Numbered from the stretch's first letter, positions 16,896 through 26,999 are shown. The stretch: DNA of 64,000 nt from Kistimonas asteriae (GCF_018263925.1 NZ_JAEVHF010000011.1:98119-162118), one strand, 5' to 3'. Notes: generated from the sequence alone by a model not told the origin. Numbers and translations are program-made.

Positions 16896-19031
16896 TCAAC
16901 CGCTGCTGTTTTTATCCGGCAGCACAACCGTATCTTCCAGTCGTGTGACCGGGTTGGCCGCGCCCAGCAACAGGCCTTGCCCACGGTCATAACCGAGATC
17001 CCTGACAAACGCCAACTGGGCTTCACTGTCGATACCTTCAGCCACCGTCTTAATGCCCATATCCTTGGCCAGGAAGGTCATGGCGCGAATAATCCCTTCT
17101 GTCGCGCTGTCACGCCCGATTTCATGGATAAAGCCAGGATCAATTTTGACCACATCAACCGTCAGTCGGCGTAAGTAGTTCAGTGCCGATGTCCCACTCC
17201 CGAAATTATCCAGAGCCACATGGACGCCGACTTTCCTCAGTGCTTTCAACTCATTAACCACTTTGCTGGGGATTTCGTTCAGGAAGCGCTCTGAGATTTC
17301 TATCTCCATAACCTGAGGGTCAATATTCTGCTGCTCCAGCAAGGTTTCAATCATGGCCTGAATATTGACATCCTTGCACTGGCTTAAGGATAAATTCATC
17401 GCCAATAGCGTTTCTTTTCGGCCTGGATCAGCATGGCGCCATTGCGCTATTTCCCGGCAGGCATTGTTCAACATCCATTCCCCGAATGGCGTCATTTGTC
17501 GAAGCTCTTCCACCAGCGGCAAAAATTCATCCTGCAAGCGTAATCGGCCATCGTAATCCCAGCGAACTTCAGTCTCAAAGCCAATCACACGCCCGGATTC
17601 CAACGCCACCATCGGCTGATAAAACAGTTCAAAATTCCCCCGCTGCAAATCCGTTGTGAGGGCTTGCTCCATAAAGGCCTTGCGGCGGTTCTCTTCCCGC
17701 ATCGCATCCGTGAAATACTGGTATCCCCTGCGGCCATTCTTTTTGGTGACATACATGGCCGTATCCGCCGCCTTGACCAGCTCATCCGGCTCCTTACCAC
17801 ATTCAGGCCAGACGGCAATCCCGACACTGGTACTGACATGCAGCTCCCGCCCCCCAAGATGATGCGGACGACAAACGGCTTCCACGACCTTTTCAGCCAC
17901 CAGTTTCACATCGTCAGGTCTCGCGACATCATCCAGCACAATGGCGAACTCATCACCGCCGAGGCGAGCGACAAGGTCACCACGACGAACACTCTGCTGT
18001 AATCGCTCTGCCACGCTTTTCAGCAATTCGTCACCCACATCATGACCCAGACTGTCATTAATGGGCTTGAAGTGATCAAGATCCAGATAAAAGACTGCCG
18101 TAATATGCTGGCTGATTTCACTACGCGTAATGGAGGCCGTCAGAAATTCCATAAACAATGTCCGGTTGGCCAGTCCGGTCAAACTGTCGTATTTCGCCAT
18201 TTTCAGGAGATGTTCTTCGAGTTTCTTACGCTCGGTAATGTCCTGAAAAACCAGCACGCCCCCCATGACGACGCCATTTTCCGTCTGTGTGGGAGAAGCA
18301 CTGAACTCCACCGGAAGGCTGCCATTCTCACCCTGTTGCAGCGCCGACGTTTTGGAGAAAATACTTTCTGGGTCGTCATCACCCGCCGTCCACTGCTGAA
18401 TAATACTTTCAATCCCCGGTTCCACGAAAAAGGGAGTGATGGATGTGCCCAGTAGTACCTGTTCATCCTGCTGTAGCAACTGGCAGGCTGCAGGATTAGC
18501 AAAAGTGATGTTGCCTTCTGGATCAATCCCAAGGATCCCTTCCGCCGCACAATCCAGCAGCAGGTGATTCTGCTCACTCAATGCACGAAGCTCTGTTGCC
18601 AGATCTTCCAATTCCCGCCGCTGTTTATCGAGCTGAAGAAAAACGCGGACTTTGCTCAGAAGAATGTCTTTATTAACCGGTTTATACAGATAATCCACCG
18701 CCCCGGACTCATAACCTTCAGTGACATGCCTGTCTTCCTTGCTGATGGCTGTCACAAAGATAATCGGGATGGTTTCCGTCGATTTATTGTCACGCAGGAA
18801 CCGGGCGGTTTCGAAACCGTCCATGACTGGCATTTGAACATCCAGCAGGATCAGGGCAAACTCGTGCCTGAGCACCAGGCCAAGCGCCTCTTCGCCAGAC
18901 AATGCCTTGAAGATCTCAGCCCCCACCGGCTTCAGGAGTTTCCCCATTGCCAGCAGGTTCTCTGGTTTGTCATCCACCACCAGAATCTTGGGTAACTTCG
19001 GTTCCTGTGTGTTTTCTTCCATGTCGTCCAT
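16896..19031 (-). CDS. REC-PAS-GGDEF-EAL cyclic-di-GMP signalling protein, EAL degenerate
   Basis: 711 residues, soluble. Receiver (~14-130) with phospho-acceptor Asp64 (LLDVQMP) and Lys117; PAS (~150-265); GGDEF (~275-440) with intact motif RLGGDEF (358-362) and an RxxD I-site (349-352) five residues before it; EAL (~455-700). The EAL motif reads ETE (486-488) and DDFG reads DNFG (608-611), losing one metal-binding Asp; Lys629 and Gln685 remain. The likely activity is phosphorylation-controlled diguanylate cyclase with an impaired or binding-only EAL domain (inference). It is the last gene of the kinase-cheR-cheB operon, 7 bases after cheB. Confidence 0.93.
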   Translation of the reverse strand: MDDMEENTQEPKLPKILVVDDKPENLLAMGKLLKPVGAEIFKALSGEEALGLVLRHEFALILLDVQMPVMDGFETARFLRDNKSTETIPIIFVTAISKEDRHVTEGYESGAVDYLYKPVNKDILLSKVRVFLQLDKQRRELEDLATELRALSEQNHLLLDCAAEGILGIDPEGNITFANPAACQLLQQDEQVLLGTSITPFFVEPGIESIIQQWTAGDDDPESIFSKTSALQQGENGSLPVEFSASPTQTENGVVMGGVLVFQDITERKKLEEHLLKMAKYDSLTGLANRTLFMEFLTASITRSEISQHITAVFYLDLDHFKPINDSLGHDVGDELLKSVAERLQQSVRRGDLVARLGGDEFAIVLDDVARPDDVKLVAEKVVEAVCRPHHLGGRELHVSTSVGIAVWPECGKEPDELVKAADTAMYVTKKNGRRGYQYFTDAMREENRRKAFMEQALTTDLQRGNFELFYQPMVALESGRVIGFETEVRWDYDGRLRLQDEFLPLVEELRQMTPFGEWMLNNACREIAQWRHADPGRKETLLAMNLSLSQCKDVNIQAMIETLLEQQNIDPQVMEIEISERFLNEIPSKVVNELKALRKVGVHVALDNFGSGTSALNYLRRLTVDVVKIDPGFIHEIGRDSATEGIIRAMTFLAKDMGIKTVAEGIDSEAQLAFVRDLGYDRGQGLLLGAANPVTRLEDTVVLPDKNSSG

Positions 19032-19038
19032 GAAACGG

Positions 19039-19614
19039 TTACTGTCCTGTCAGTTCATTCAGGCGGGCCGCCAACGCCGGCAGCGCCATCACTCCATCAA
19101 CGTCTGTATCGGCAAGAGTGGCCTTTGGCATTACCTCATGTTCAGCCGTTGCCGGGTCCTGTACCAACACAATCCCTCCCTGCTGTTTGATCAGCCGTGC
19201 GCCAGCGCTGCCGTCCCGGTTGGCACCGGTCAGCACCACACCGATCAGGTGGGAACCATAGGCTTCCGCGGCCGACTCAAATAACACATCCACAGAGGGC
19301 CGGGAATATGTCACTTTTCTGTCGACACACAGGCTGATACTGCAATCCTCTTCAATCAGCATGTGATAACCCGGTGGCGCCAGATAGATATGGCCGTTTT
19401 CGACAGGTTCCTGATCATCAGCAAACGTAACGGGTAGACAACTGCTTTTATCCAGATAACGGACGATGCTGTCATCGGCTTCGGCATCAATATGTTTGAC
19501 CACAAAAACAGGCACCGGAAACGTCGACTGTAATCCGCTAAACAAGACATTAAGGGCTTCAATCCCTCCGGCTGAAGCACCAATGACGACGGCAGAAAAA
19601 GACTGTTTCCTCAT
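19039..19614 (-). CDS. cheB: CheB methylesterase catalytic domain protein
   Basis: 191 residues comprising only the CheB C-terminal domain; the usual receiver domain is absent. The catalytic Ser is in IGASAGG near residue 14, the His in VVKHID, and the Asp in LTGANRDGSAG. CheB removes methyl groups from glutamates of chemoreceptors. The start ATG overlaps the stop of cheR by 4 bases (ATGA), so translation is coupled. It lies in an operon with a hybrid histidine kinase, where the substrate may be the kinase or a remote receptor (unknown). Confidence 0.92.
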   Translation of the reverse strand: MRKQSFSAVVIGASAGGIEALNVLFSGLQSTFPVPVFVVKHIDAEADDSIVRYLDKSSCLPVTFADDQEPVENGHIYLAPPGYHMLIEEDCSISLCVDRKVTYSRPSVDVLFESAAEAYGSHLIGVVLTGANRDGSAGARLIKQQGGIVLVQDPATAEHEVMPKATLADTDVDGVMALPALAARLNELTGQ

Positions 19615-20543
19615 TCTGTCATCGCCTTTTTCCGATAGATTTTCTGGTAGATATCCACGGTTTCATACAGCGAATCAATATCCGTAAAGCGGATACTTTC
19701 CCGGGTTCCCAGGCACAACATCCCTTTCGGACACAAGCTGCTATTGAAAAGTTGAAACACCCGGTTTTTCAACTCCCGGTTAAAATAGATCAATACATTC
19801 CGGCAAATGATCAGGTGCATCTCACCAAACACACCATCGGTGACCAGGTTATGATTGGCGAAGGTCATATTGGCGGAGAGTCGGCGGTGAAACTTCAGGG
19901 AGCTGTAACGCTGATGGTAATAATTGCTCAACAACCCTTCACCACCTGATTTCATGTAATTTTCTTCGTATTGGGGCAGGCTTTCCGTGCGATAAATCCC
20001 CCGTCTAGCAGTCTGCAACGACTCCTCATTCAGATCCGTGGCATAGATCTGCGCACGATCCAGGATACCCGCCTCATCCAGCAGAATCGCCATTGAGTAG
20101 ACTTCTTCACCCGTTGCGCACCCGGCATGCCAGATTTTGATAAACGGCCAGGTTTTCAGCCAGGGAATCACGTCTTCACGGAGTTTCAGAAAGAACGCCG
20201 GATCCCGAAACATCTCCGTCACGGTGACCGACATATGCCGTAATAACAGCGCAAATGCAGAAGCATCATGCAGCACGCGTGGAATCAGGTCAGCAATCTG
20301 CTCACAACCGATATCATCCCGAAATTCCCGGATACGGCGTTTGAGGGACGCAGGTGCATAATCATGAAAATCATAGCCATAGTGCTGTTTTACCGCATCC
20401 AGCAGCAGCCCGATCTCCAGATTTTCCAGAGCCCTGGTGTCATCCTTCGAATCCGTCTCTTCCGGCGTTTCCAGCAACGCATCACTGTCTGTCGGTATTA
20501 ACAGATTGGAGAGCGTGTCAGATTCATCCTTCCTCTCATCCAC
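19611..20543 (-). CDS. cheR: CheR-type SAM-dependent methyltransferase
   Basis: 310 residues. An N-terminal acidic extension (~1-45) precedes the CheR helical domain (YDFHDYAPASLKRRIREF) and the catalytic fold with SAM site WHAGCATGEEVYS, YATDLNEESL and ICRNVLIYF. CheR methylates receptor glutamates. The start is a GTG at 20543 with AAGGAAG about 11 bases upstream; no ATG precedes the homology. It overlaps cheB by 4 bases and lies 49 bases after the hybrid kinase stop, consistent with one operon (kinase, cheR, cheB, REC-GGDEF-EAL). No CheA, CheW or methyl-accepting receptor is in the window. Confidence 0.92.
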   Translation of the reverse strand: MDERKDESDTLSNLLIPTDSDALLETPEETDSKDDTRALENLEIGLLLDAVKQHYGYDFHDYAPASLKRRIREFRDDIGCEQIADLIPRVLHDASAFALLLRHMSVTVTEMFRDPAFFLKLREDVIPWLKTWPFIKIWHAGCATGEEVYSMAILLDEAGILDRAQIYATDLNEESLQTARRGIYRTESLPQYEENYMKSGGEGLLSNYYHQRYSSLKFHRRLSANMTFANHNLVTDGVFGEMHLIICRNVLIYFNRELKNRVFQLFNSSLCPKGMLCLGTRESIRFTDIDSLYETVDIYQKIYRKKAMTE

Positions 20544-20592
20544 TGAGGCAAACTTCCTTCAAATGACGCCATCAAACCGGTCTGCGTGATGG

Positions 20593-23500
20593 CTAGGCTG
20601 TATCATCCGGTTTCTGCTGTAACCAGAGCTTCAACATGGCTACCATCTTTTCCATATCAATCGGCTTGGTCATATAGTCATTGGCCCCTGCCTCAATACA
20701 CTTCGCCCGGTCATCGGACATCGCCTTGGCGGTCAATGCAATCACCGGCAGGTTCTTGAGACGGGGATGGGCCCGAATGCGGCGGGTCGCTTCATACCCG
20801 TCCATGACCGGCATCATGATATCCATCAGCACCAGCTCAACATCCGGTTCCTTTTCCAGTTGCTCAAGCGCCAGCTCACCATTGTCGGCCAGCACGATGT
20901 CCATATGATATTTCTGCAGGGCCTTGGAAAGGGCAAAGGTATTACGCAGATCATCATCCACCAGCAGAATCTTGCGTCCTTTCAGGGCACTGTCATCAAC
21001 TGCCGCTGGCTTCGCCACCGGTTTTTTGGGTTTTCCTGGCTGAATACTGTGCAGGAAGAGGTTGACCTCATCGACCAGGCGATCTTCAGAATGCTCACCT
21101 TTCATGACCATGGTGCCGGCGAACTCTGCCAGCTCCCGATGTTCTTCACGGTCAATCTCCCGCGATGTATTAATGATCACCTGAGGCATGCTGTCGCCCA
21201 GCTGATCATGCAGTTCATGCAACAATGCCGTGCCGTCTTCATCCGGCAGATCGATATCAATGACAAGGCAGTGGTACTGCGTTTTTTTCAGGGCTTCCCT
21301 CAAGTCATGACCATTAGCCACAACATCGGTTTCAACTCCCCGGCTGCCCAGCATGGCAATGGTTTTTTGACGGCTTTCTTCATCGGCATCAATAATCAGG
21401 ACTTTCTGGATTTCATGAGCGCGCTTTTTCTCCAGTTTGCCGAAGAGGTTATGCAGCTGCTCTTCAGAGACCGGTTTCTTTAATAGCGCTGTCGCCCCTT
21501 TGTGAAGCAATGATGTATCCAGATCACGCCCTGAAATGATATGAACAGGCATGGTGTGATTCCCAGTCTGCTGTTTCAGCTGCTCAAGAACCTGCTCACC
21601 ATCCATATCCGGTAAACCAAGATCCAGAATGACAGCCTGAGGATGCACTTTTTGGGCAATATCAAGCGCATCCTTGCCGGAATGCGCAGTCATGCATTCA
21701 TAGCCTGAGCTTTCGGCGACTTTTTTCAGAACAGCCGCAAAAATCTTGTCATCTTCAACAATCAGTAACGGCCGGTCAGAACCATCAGGCTTCATACCAA
21801 CCGGCTGCACGCTGAGCACGGTATCGTTGGAGGCACGAGTGATAGCGGAAGACTCAGACAAATCACTAATGTCATCCTTCCCATCAACCTCATCAGACTC
21901 TTCATGGTTCGCCGCTTTTTTAGGCATATCCGCCAGATATAACGTGAAGGTTGCTCCCTTTCCAGCCTCACTGACAATTTGCATCTCACCGCCCAGTAAT
22001 AGCGACATCTCACGGGAGATGGAAAGCCCCAGTCCCGTGCCACCATATTTTCGACTGGTTGATCCATCTGCCTGCTGGAAAGCCTCGAATATCGCCGCCT
22101 GTTTCTCTGGCGGGATGCCAATACCGGTATCTTTCACAGCAAAACCGATCACACTGTCGCTGTTCCTGAGGTTTTCATGGGTAAAGTGGACATCATCACC
22201 GGCTTTGAACATCCGGAGCGTGACACTGCCTTCTTCCGTGAACTTGATTGCGTTGGACAACAGGTTCTTGATCACCTGCATCAACCGCTGACCATCGGAA
22301 TGGATATATTCCGGCAGGCCTGGATCGCGGGTCACGATATAGTCGAGCCCCTTGTTTTCAGCGACAGCACTGAATTGATCCTGCATCTGCCGTTCAATGG
22401 ATTCCAGCAGCATATCTTCCGGATTCAGGATCAATTTACCGGCTTCGACTTTGGAAAGGTCAAGGATATCGTTGATCAGGTTCAACAGGTCATGGCCCAC
22501 CTTGTCGATGACCTGGGCCGACTCCACCTCATCCTCAGACAGATTCTCTTCATCATTGTCTGCCAGCATTCTGGCCAGAATCAGCATACTGTTGAGGGGC
22601 GTTCTCAGCTCATGGGACATGTTAGCCAGGAACTCTGACTTATAACGGCTCGCTTCTTCCAACTCTTCCGCCTTGGTTTCCAGATCGAGACGGGACTCTT
22701 CAATTTCAGCATTCTTGATTTCAATCTCGGCTTTTTGCCGGAACAGGGATTCCGTTTTTTCCTCCAGCTCCGTATTGGCGCGCTGAAGCTCCTCACTCTG
22801 GCTTTTCAGTTCTTCTTCTGACTCCCTCAAAATCCGGGTCTGGTGTTCCAGCTCCTGGTTCGCCGTGCGTAAGTCATCCTGCTGCTTGGTCAGCGCCTCC
22901 GTCTGCCGGGTGGTCTGCTCCAGCAGTTCCTGTACCCGCTCCCGCGCCTGTACCCGATTCAAAACGATGGCAATGCTTTCCAGTGACGCATCAATAAACT
23001 GCTGTGCGCGGTCATCAATACTGCCCAGCAGGCCAAACTCCAATACCCCTTTCACGTTGTCATCAAACACAATCGGGATGACTAATACCCGATCAGGTCG
23101 GCTGGAGCCCAACCCTGAGGCAATCGGGAAATAGTCATCCGGCACACTGACATACATTGTCTGCCGGTCCTCAGCCGTCTGCCCCGGTAGTCCCTCGCCA
23201 ATGACAAAGGACACCGGGTGCGCACTGGACATGGTGTAGGCATAACTGCCCATCATCACCAGCCGGTTCCGCTCCGTAAGCACGTACATGGCGCCCACCT
23301 GGAAGCGCAGGTAACGGCACATAAAACTCAAGGTATTCTGGCAGAGCTCTGTAATCGACAGTTCACCCCGTAATGCCTCGTTCAAGCCGGTGATGCCACT
23401 CTGCAACCAGTTTCTGGCTTCATTTTCTGCACTGACCCGTCGCAGTTGCTCGGTCATGATGCTGAAACTTCGACTCAACTGACCAATTTCATTCTGCTGG

Positions 23501-24783
23501 TCAATGACTTCACCTTTGACGTACTCACCCGACGCCACACGGTTAACCCAACCATTGATCCTGACCAACGGCTGCGCAATCCGGCGTGTCGACACCATGG
23601 AAATCAGGAGAACAACCAGACTGGTGATCACCAACACGGTAAAAAACTGGTTCCTGAACCGGGTGACAGGCATTAACGCATCATCCAGATTCACTTCGGT
23701 CAACAGAACCATGGGGGTTCCCATGATCTCCATGTGCCGGTAAACCCCGAGCACCATATCGCCTCGGTAATTACTGTATCTCTCGATATGGGCTATGGCA
23801 GTACCGTCATCCATGTCTTCCAGAATGTCTTCGTCACCATCATGCTCGTGCTCGTCATCATTCATGACCGCATGCTCGTGTTTCTCACCATGCTCATCCC
23901 GGCGATTCCGGTACTCTGCAAAATGCTCAAGAGATTCCGTATATTCACCGGTGACAGGATCAATATGATTCAGCCAGTCCATCACAGCGGCTGTATTAAT
24001 TCGCTGCCCATAGAACAGGCCTTCTTCTTCCGCCCAGAAGCGGACCTTTCCATCCACGCCGACAATGTACGATGAGACATGATCGCCGGTGTCCATTCCC
24101 TGATGGAGTAGAAGTTTGAGATCATCTTGAGAACGTGTTTGCACCGCAATCGTACCGGCGACTTTCCGCTCTTCGTTGATCAGTGGCATGACAAAAAAGC
24201 TGACGACTTCGCCACCTAACGGTTCGTAAGGTTCCAGATCGGAATAGTGTGGTTCTCCGGTCTCCAGTACCTGTTTGACAGTAGCGCTCAGCCGGGTATC
24301 GGCCAGAACACCATCAAACAGGTTTTCACCTAGGTCCCGGTATTTATGAATGGTGTAGAGAACGTTACCTTTCTCATCAATCAACAAAATGTCGGAATAT
24401 TTGAAGAAATAAAGGAAATCCACAAATTCACGGGCATGCCAGTCCACCACTTCCTGGTACTGGATTCCGGAAAGGTACTCCCGCAAGGGAAGATCGGAGA
24501 TTTCCCAGCTGCTTTTCAGGTCCAGAAGGAAATCTGTTGCCTGTCCCGCCCGAAAAAACAGGTTGGTAATGACGCTGTCATGGTAATTATTGATTTGCCG
24601 GGACAGGAGCAGGTTCACATGGGCGAGTTCATCGTGCTTGTTACGGGTGATACTGTTGCTGGCATTGTTATATTCGATCAGCCCCACGATCGTCAGCGGT
24701 AACAAGGACAAACCGATAAACCAGGACAACAATGTACGTCCCAGCCCTTTGCGGTAGGTGCTCCAGTCATCCTTGTGCTTCAT
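20593..24783 (-). CDS. Hybrid sensor histidine kinase with three receivers and His-rich sensor insert
   Basis: 1396 residues. Order: membrane segment (~20-36), periplasmic Cache-like sensor (~40-378), second membrane segment (~379-397), HAMP (~398-450), GAF (~460-610), long coiled coil (~611-712), HisKA with His724 (NMSHELRTPLN), HATPase (NLLSNAIKF, DTGIGIP, GGTGLGLS), then three receivers (~1006-1120, 1130-1245, 1272-1390). The third has full receiver motifs (VDDD, LMDIMMP, TKPID). The sensor contains a His/Asp/Glu-rich insert (residues ~296-328, about 7 His), a possible metal-binding loop. It is the first gene of the operon with cheR, cheB and the GGDEF protein. The ligand is unknown. Confidence 0.92.
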   Translation of the reverse strand: MKHKDDWSTYRKGLGRTLLSWFIGLSLLPLTIVGLIEYNNASNSITRNKHDELAHVNLLLSRQINNYHDSVITNLFFRAGQATDFLLDLKSSWEISDLPLREYLSGIQYQEVVDWHAREFVDFLYFFKYSDILLIDEKGNVLYTIHKYRDLGENLFDGVLADTRLSATVKQVLETGEPHYSDLEPYEPLGGEVVSFFVMPLINEERKVAGTIAVQTRSQDDLKLLLHQGMDTGDHVSSYIVGVDGKVRFWAEEEGLFYGQRINTAAVMDWLNHIDPVTGEYTESLEHFAEYRNRRDEHGEKHEHAVMNDDEHEHDGDEDILEDMDDGTAIAHIERYSNYRGDMVLGVYRHMEIMGTPMVLLTEVNLDDALMPVTRFRNQFFTVLVITSLVVLLISMVSTRRIAQPLVRINGWVNRVASGEYVKGEVIDQQNEIGQLSRSFSIMTEQLRRVSAENEARNWLQSGITGLNEALRGELSITELCQNTLSFMCRYLRFQVGAMYVLTERNRLVMMGSYAYTMSSAHPVSFVIGEGLPGQTAEDRQTMYVSVPDDYFPIASGLGSSRPDRVLVIPIVFDDNVKGVLEFGLLGSIDDRAQQFIDASLESIAIVLNRVQARERVQELLEQTTRQTEALTKQQDDLRTANQELEHQTRILRESEEELKSQSEELQRANTELEEKTESLFRQKAEIEIKNAEIEESRLDLETKAEELEEASRYKSEFLANMSHELRTPLNSMLILARMLADNDEENLSEDEVESAQVIDKVGHDLLNLINDILDLSKVEAGKLILNPEDMLLESIERQMQDQFSAVAENKGLDYIVTRDPGLPEYIHSDGQRLMQVIKNLLSNAIKFTEEGSVTLRMFKAGDDVHFTHENLRNSDSVIGFAVKDTGIGIPPEKQAAIFEAFQQADGSTSRKYGGTGLGLSISREMSLLLGGEMQIVSEAGKGATFTLYLADMPKKAANHEESDEVDGKDDISDLSESSAITRASNDTVLSVQPVGMKPDGSDRPLLIVEDDKIFAAVLKKVAESSGYECMTAHSGKDALDIAQKVHPQAVILDLGLPDMDGEQVLEQLKQQTGNHTMPVHIISGRDLDTSLLHKGATALLKKPVSEEQLHNLFGKLEKKRAHEIQKVLIIDADEESRQKTIAMLGSRGVETDVVANGHDLREALKKTQYHCLVIDIDLPDEDGTALLHELHDQLGDSMPQVIINTSREIDREEHRELAEFAGTMVMKGEHSEDRLVDEVNLFLHSIQPGKPKKPVAKPAAVDDSALKGRKILLVDDDLRNTFALSKALQKYHMDIVLADNGELALEQLEKEPDVELVLMDIMMPVMDGYEATRRIRAHPRLKNLPVIALTAKAMSDDRAKCIEAGANDYMTKPIDMEKMVAMLKLWLQQKPDDTA

Positions 24784-25330
24784 ACTCGGTTTCCAGAAAG
24801 CCTTTTTCTACGGATTAACAGCCTTCTCTGGTTATCGGCATGGAAGCATCTGTCTACAGCCTATCGTGATAGCGCGCTATACCCCTTTCTGATTCATGCA
24901 CTTTGTCAAAAATCCTGCGGTTTGAGCCTGTTTTGGGACAACTGAAACCATAAATATCCCTTTCTGGACTTGCCAGCCTTCCCGACAAACCGATATATTG
25001 CTGCCAAGCCCTTAAATAACAATAAAAAAGCCCCTTTAGATAAGGATTTTCCAACCGGGTGCAACCTTAAGTCTGTCGAAAAAAGACAGGCGGCCGCTGC
25101 CTGCAGCGCCAAGGGATGCCGGTATTGATAGTCTTGACTGGGGGGACAGTTGCCCATCGGCAGTGATCCACACCTGAATCGCTGTAGTGCCAGAATCATG
25201 GCGCTCATGCAGCACTCCCACCCCAAGAACCGGATCAGTGAACACTGATCTCACCGGCCCCCCTTTCGTCAAATTCAGGCAGAGAAAAACGTAAAACATT
25301 AACAACGATAACGGGTTAAGGCGATACAGA
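24784..25330. other. Intergenic region upstream of oppA (547 bases)
   Basis: This is the gap between the divergent hybrid kinase and oppA. It should contain promoters in both directions. There is no convincing gene: the longest minus-strand frame runs into oppA on the opposite strand and has no ribosome site. No riboswitch or named regulatory site was recognised. A GC-rich near-palindrome (AGGCGGCCGCTGCCT, about 25089-25103) was noted without a role. Confidence 0.5.
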
Positions 25331-26974
25331 ATGAAAAAGACGCTACTAACAAGCCTGATTCTGGCCACGTCGGCGACGCTGGCGGCCCTGCCGCTGACCG
25401 CCACCCTGGCCGCTGAGGTACCCGCGGGAGTCAAGCTGGCCAAGGTGCAGGAACTGGTTCGGGGGAATGGTGCAGAACCGGCATCGCTGGATCCGCAGAA
25501 GATCGAAGGTTCTCCGGGTTCCCGTATTGCCAAGGACCTTTTTGAGGGACTGGTGTCACAGGATGCCAATGGCAATATCATCCCGGCGGTTGCCGAGTCC
25601 TGGGAAGCGTCATCGGATAACAAGGTCTTTACCTTCAAGCTCCGTAAAGACGCCCGCTGGTCCAATGGTGAACCCGTTACTGCCCATGATTTTGTCTATG
25701 CTTTTCAGCGTGCCGTGGATCCCAAGCTGGCGTCACCTTATGCCTGGTACATGCAGATTCCCGGTATCGTGAACGCGGATGCCATTATTGATGGTAAGAA
25801 AACGCCAGACGCACTGGGTGTTGCCGCACTGGATGACCATACCTTTCAGGTAACCCTGAATAAATCAATCCCTTTCTTTGCCAAACTTCTGGCACACCAG
25901 ACAACCTTCCCAGCGCCTCGAAAGACCATTCAGAAGTACGGTGAGACCTGGACAAAGCCCGGCCATATGGTGTCTAACGGCGCCTATGTTCTGAAGTCCT
26001 GGGTCGTCAATGAGCGCATTGTACTGGAACGCAATACCCAGTACTGGAACAACGCCAAGACGGTTCTCGACAAAGTCTCCTACCTGCCTATTGAGTCCGA
26101 GAATTCTGAACTCAGCCGCTATCGCGCCGGTGAGGTTGAAATGACCAATGGCAGCACCCCGATTCCACTGGAGCACTTCAAGAAGCTCCAGAAGGAAATT
26201 CCTGATGAAATCCGGGTCAGCCCACAGATCGGCACCTATTACTATGAGTTCAATAACCGCCGTGCACCGTTCAGTGATGCCCGGGTCAGAAAAGCCCTGT
26301 CATACACCATCAATCGTGAAGCCATCGCCAACTTTATCGTCGGTCAGGGGGAGAAGCCCACTTACAGCTTCACGCCCGATAACGTCAACAGCTTCGTAAA
26401 GCCTGATCTGAACTGGGAAAACCTCAGCTATGACCAGCGTGTCGAGTCGGCTCGCACGCTGCTGAGCGAAGCCGGCTACGACAAGTCCAATCCGCTGGAA
26501 GTCACCATGCTCTACAACACCAGCGATGCTCACAAAAAAGTCGCCATTGCCATCGCCCAGATGTGGAAAAAAGCCCTCGGCGTGAAAGTCACCCTGGAAA
26601 ACCAGGAATGGAAAACTTTCCTGGATACCCGTCGCGAAGGCCGCTTTGACGTTTCCCGCGCCGGCTGGATCGGTGACTACAATGAAGCCTCAACCATGCT
26701 CAGCCTGCTGATGACAGAAAACGGCAACAACTATGCCCGTTGGAGCAACAGTGAGTATGACAACCTGCTGAACAAGGCCATGACGGTCGCCGACGAAAGC
26801 CACCGCGCCGAGCTCTACCAGCTGGCCGAACAGCTGATTGCCGAGGAAATGCCGGTGGCACCGGTTTACCAGTACGTCACAGGCCGTCTGGTAAAAAGCT
26901 ACGTCGGTGGCTACCCCATGAATAACCCGGAAGACAATGTACTGGCCAAAGATCTTTACATCATGGCCCACTGA
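25331..26974 (+). CDS. oppA: Oligopeptide ABC transporter periplasmic binding protein
   Basis: 547 residues, cluster C (SBP family 5) substrate-binding protein. The signal peptide is residues 1-28 (MKKTLLTSLILATSATLAAL then cleavage near LAAEV). Family landmarks include ASLDPQKIEG, KDLFEGLV, YAFQRAVDP and YYYEFNNRRAPF, with the C-terminal EEMPVAPVYQY. It delivers oligopeptides to the OppBC membrane pore. AAGG is about 9 bases upstream of the ATG. It heads the oppABCDF operon and is followed by a strong hairpin (27000-27022) that could keep its mRNA more abundant than the rest. Peptide preference cannot be read. Confidence 0.95.
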   Translation: MKKTLLTSLILATSATLAALPLTATLAAEVPAGVKLAKVQELVRGNGAEPASLDPQKIEGSPGSRIAKDLFEGLVSQDANGNIIPAVAESWEASSDNKVFTFKLRKDARWSNGEPVTAHDFVYAFQRAVDPKLASPYAWYMQIPGIVNADAIIDGKKTPDALGVAALDDHTFQVTLNKSIPFFAKLLAHQTTFPAPRKTIQKYGETWTKPGHMVSNGAYVLKSWVVNERIVLERNTQYWNNAKTVLDKVSYLPIESENSELSRYRAGEVEMTNGSTPIPLEHFKKLQKEIPDEIRVSPQIGTYYYEFNNRRAPFSDARVRKALSYTINREAIANFIVGQGEKPTYSFTPDNVNSFVKPDLNWENLSYDQRVESARTLLSEAGYDKSNPLEVTMLYNTSDAHKKVAIAIAQMWKKALGVKVTLENQEWKTFLDTRREGRFDVSRAGWIGDYNEASTMLSLLMTENGNNYARWSNSEYDNLLNKAMTVADESHRAELYQLAEQLIAEEMPVAPVYQYVTGRLVKSYVGGYPMNNPEDNVLAKDLYIMAH

Positions 26975-26999
26975 CCCCTGACACACGCTGAACAGTTCC

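Noticed and set aside
20767..21483. 238-residue plus-strand frame inside the hybrid kinase
   Set aside because: It is antisense to the receiver domains and shows no coding signature.
24784..25330. Possible riboswitch in the long oppA leader
   Set aside because: No conserved core or recognisable aptamer could be identified; remains unassigned intergenic sequence.
25036..25665. 209-residue minus-strand frame upstream of oppA
   Set aside because: Half overlaps oppA on the other strand and the rest is intergenic; no motif or ribosome site.
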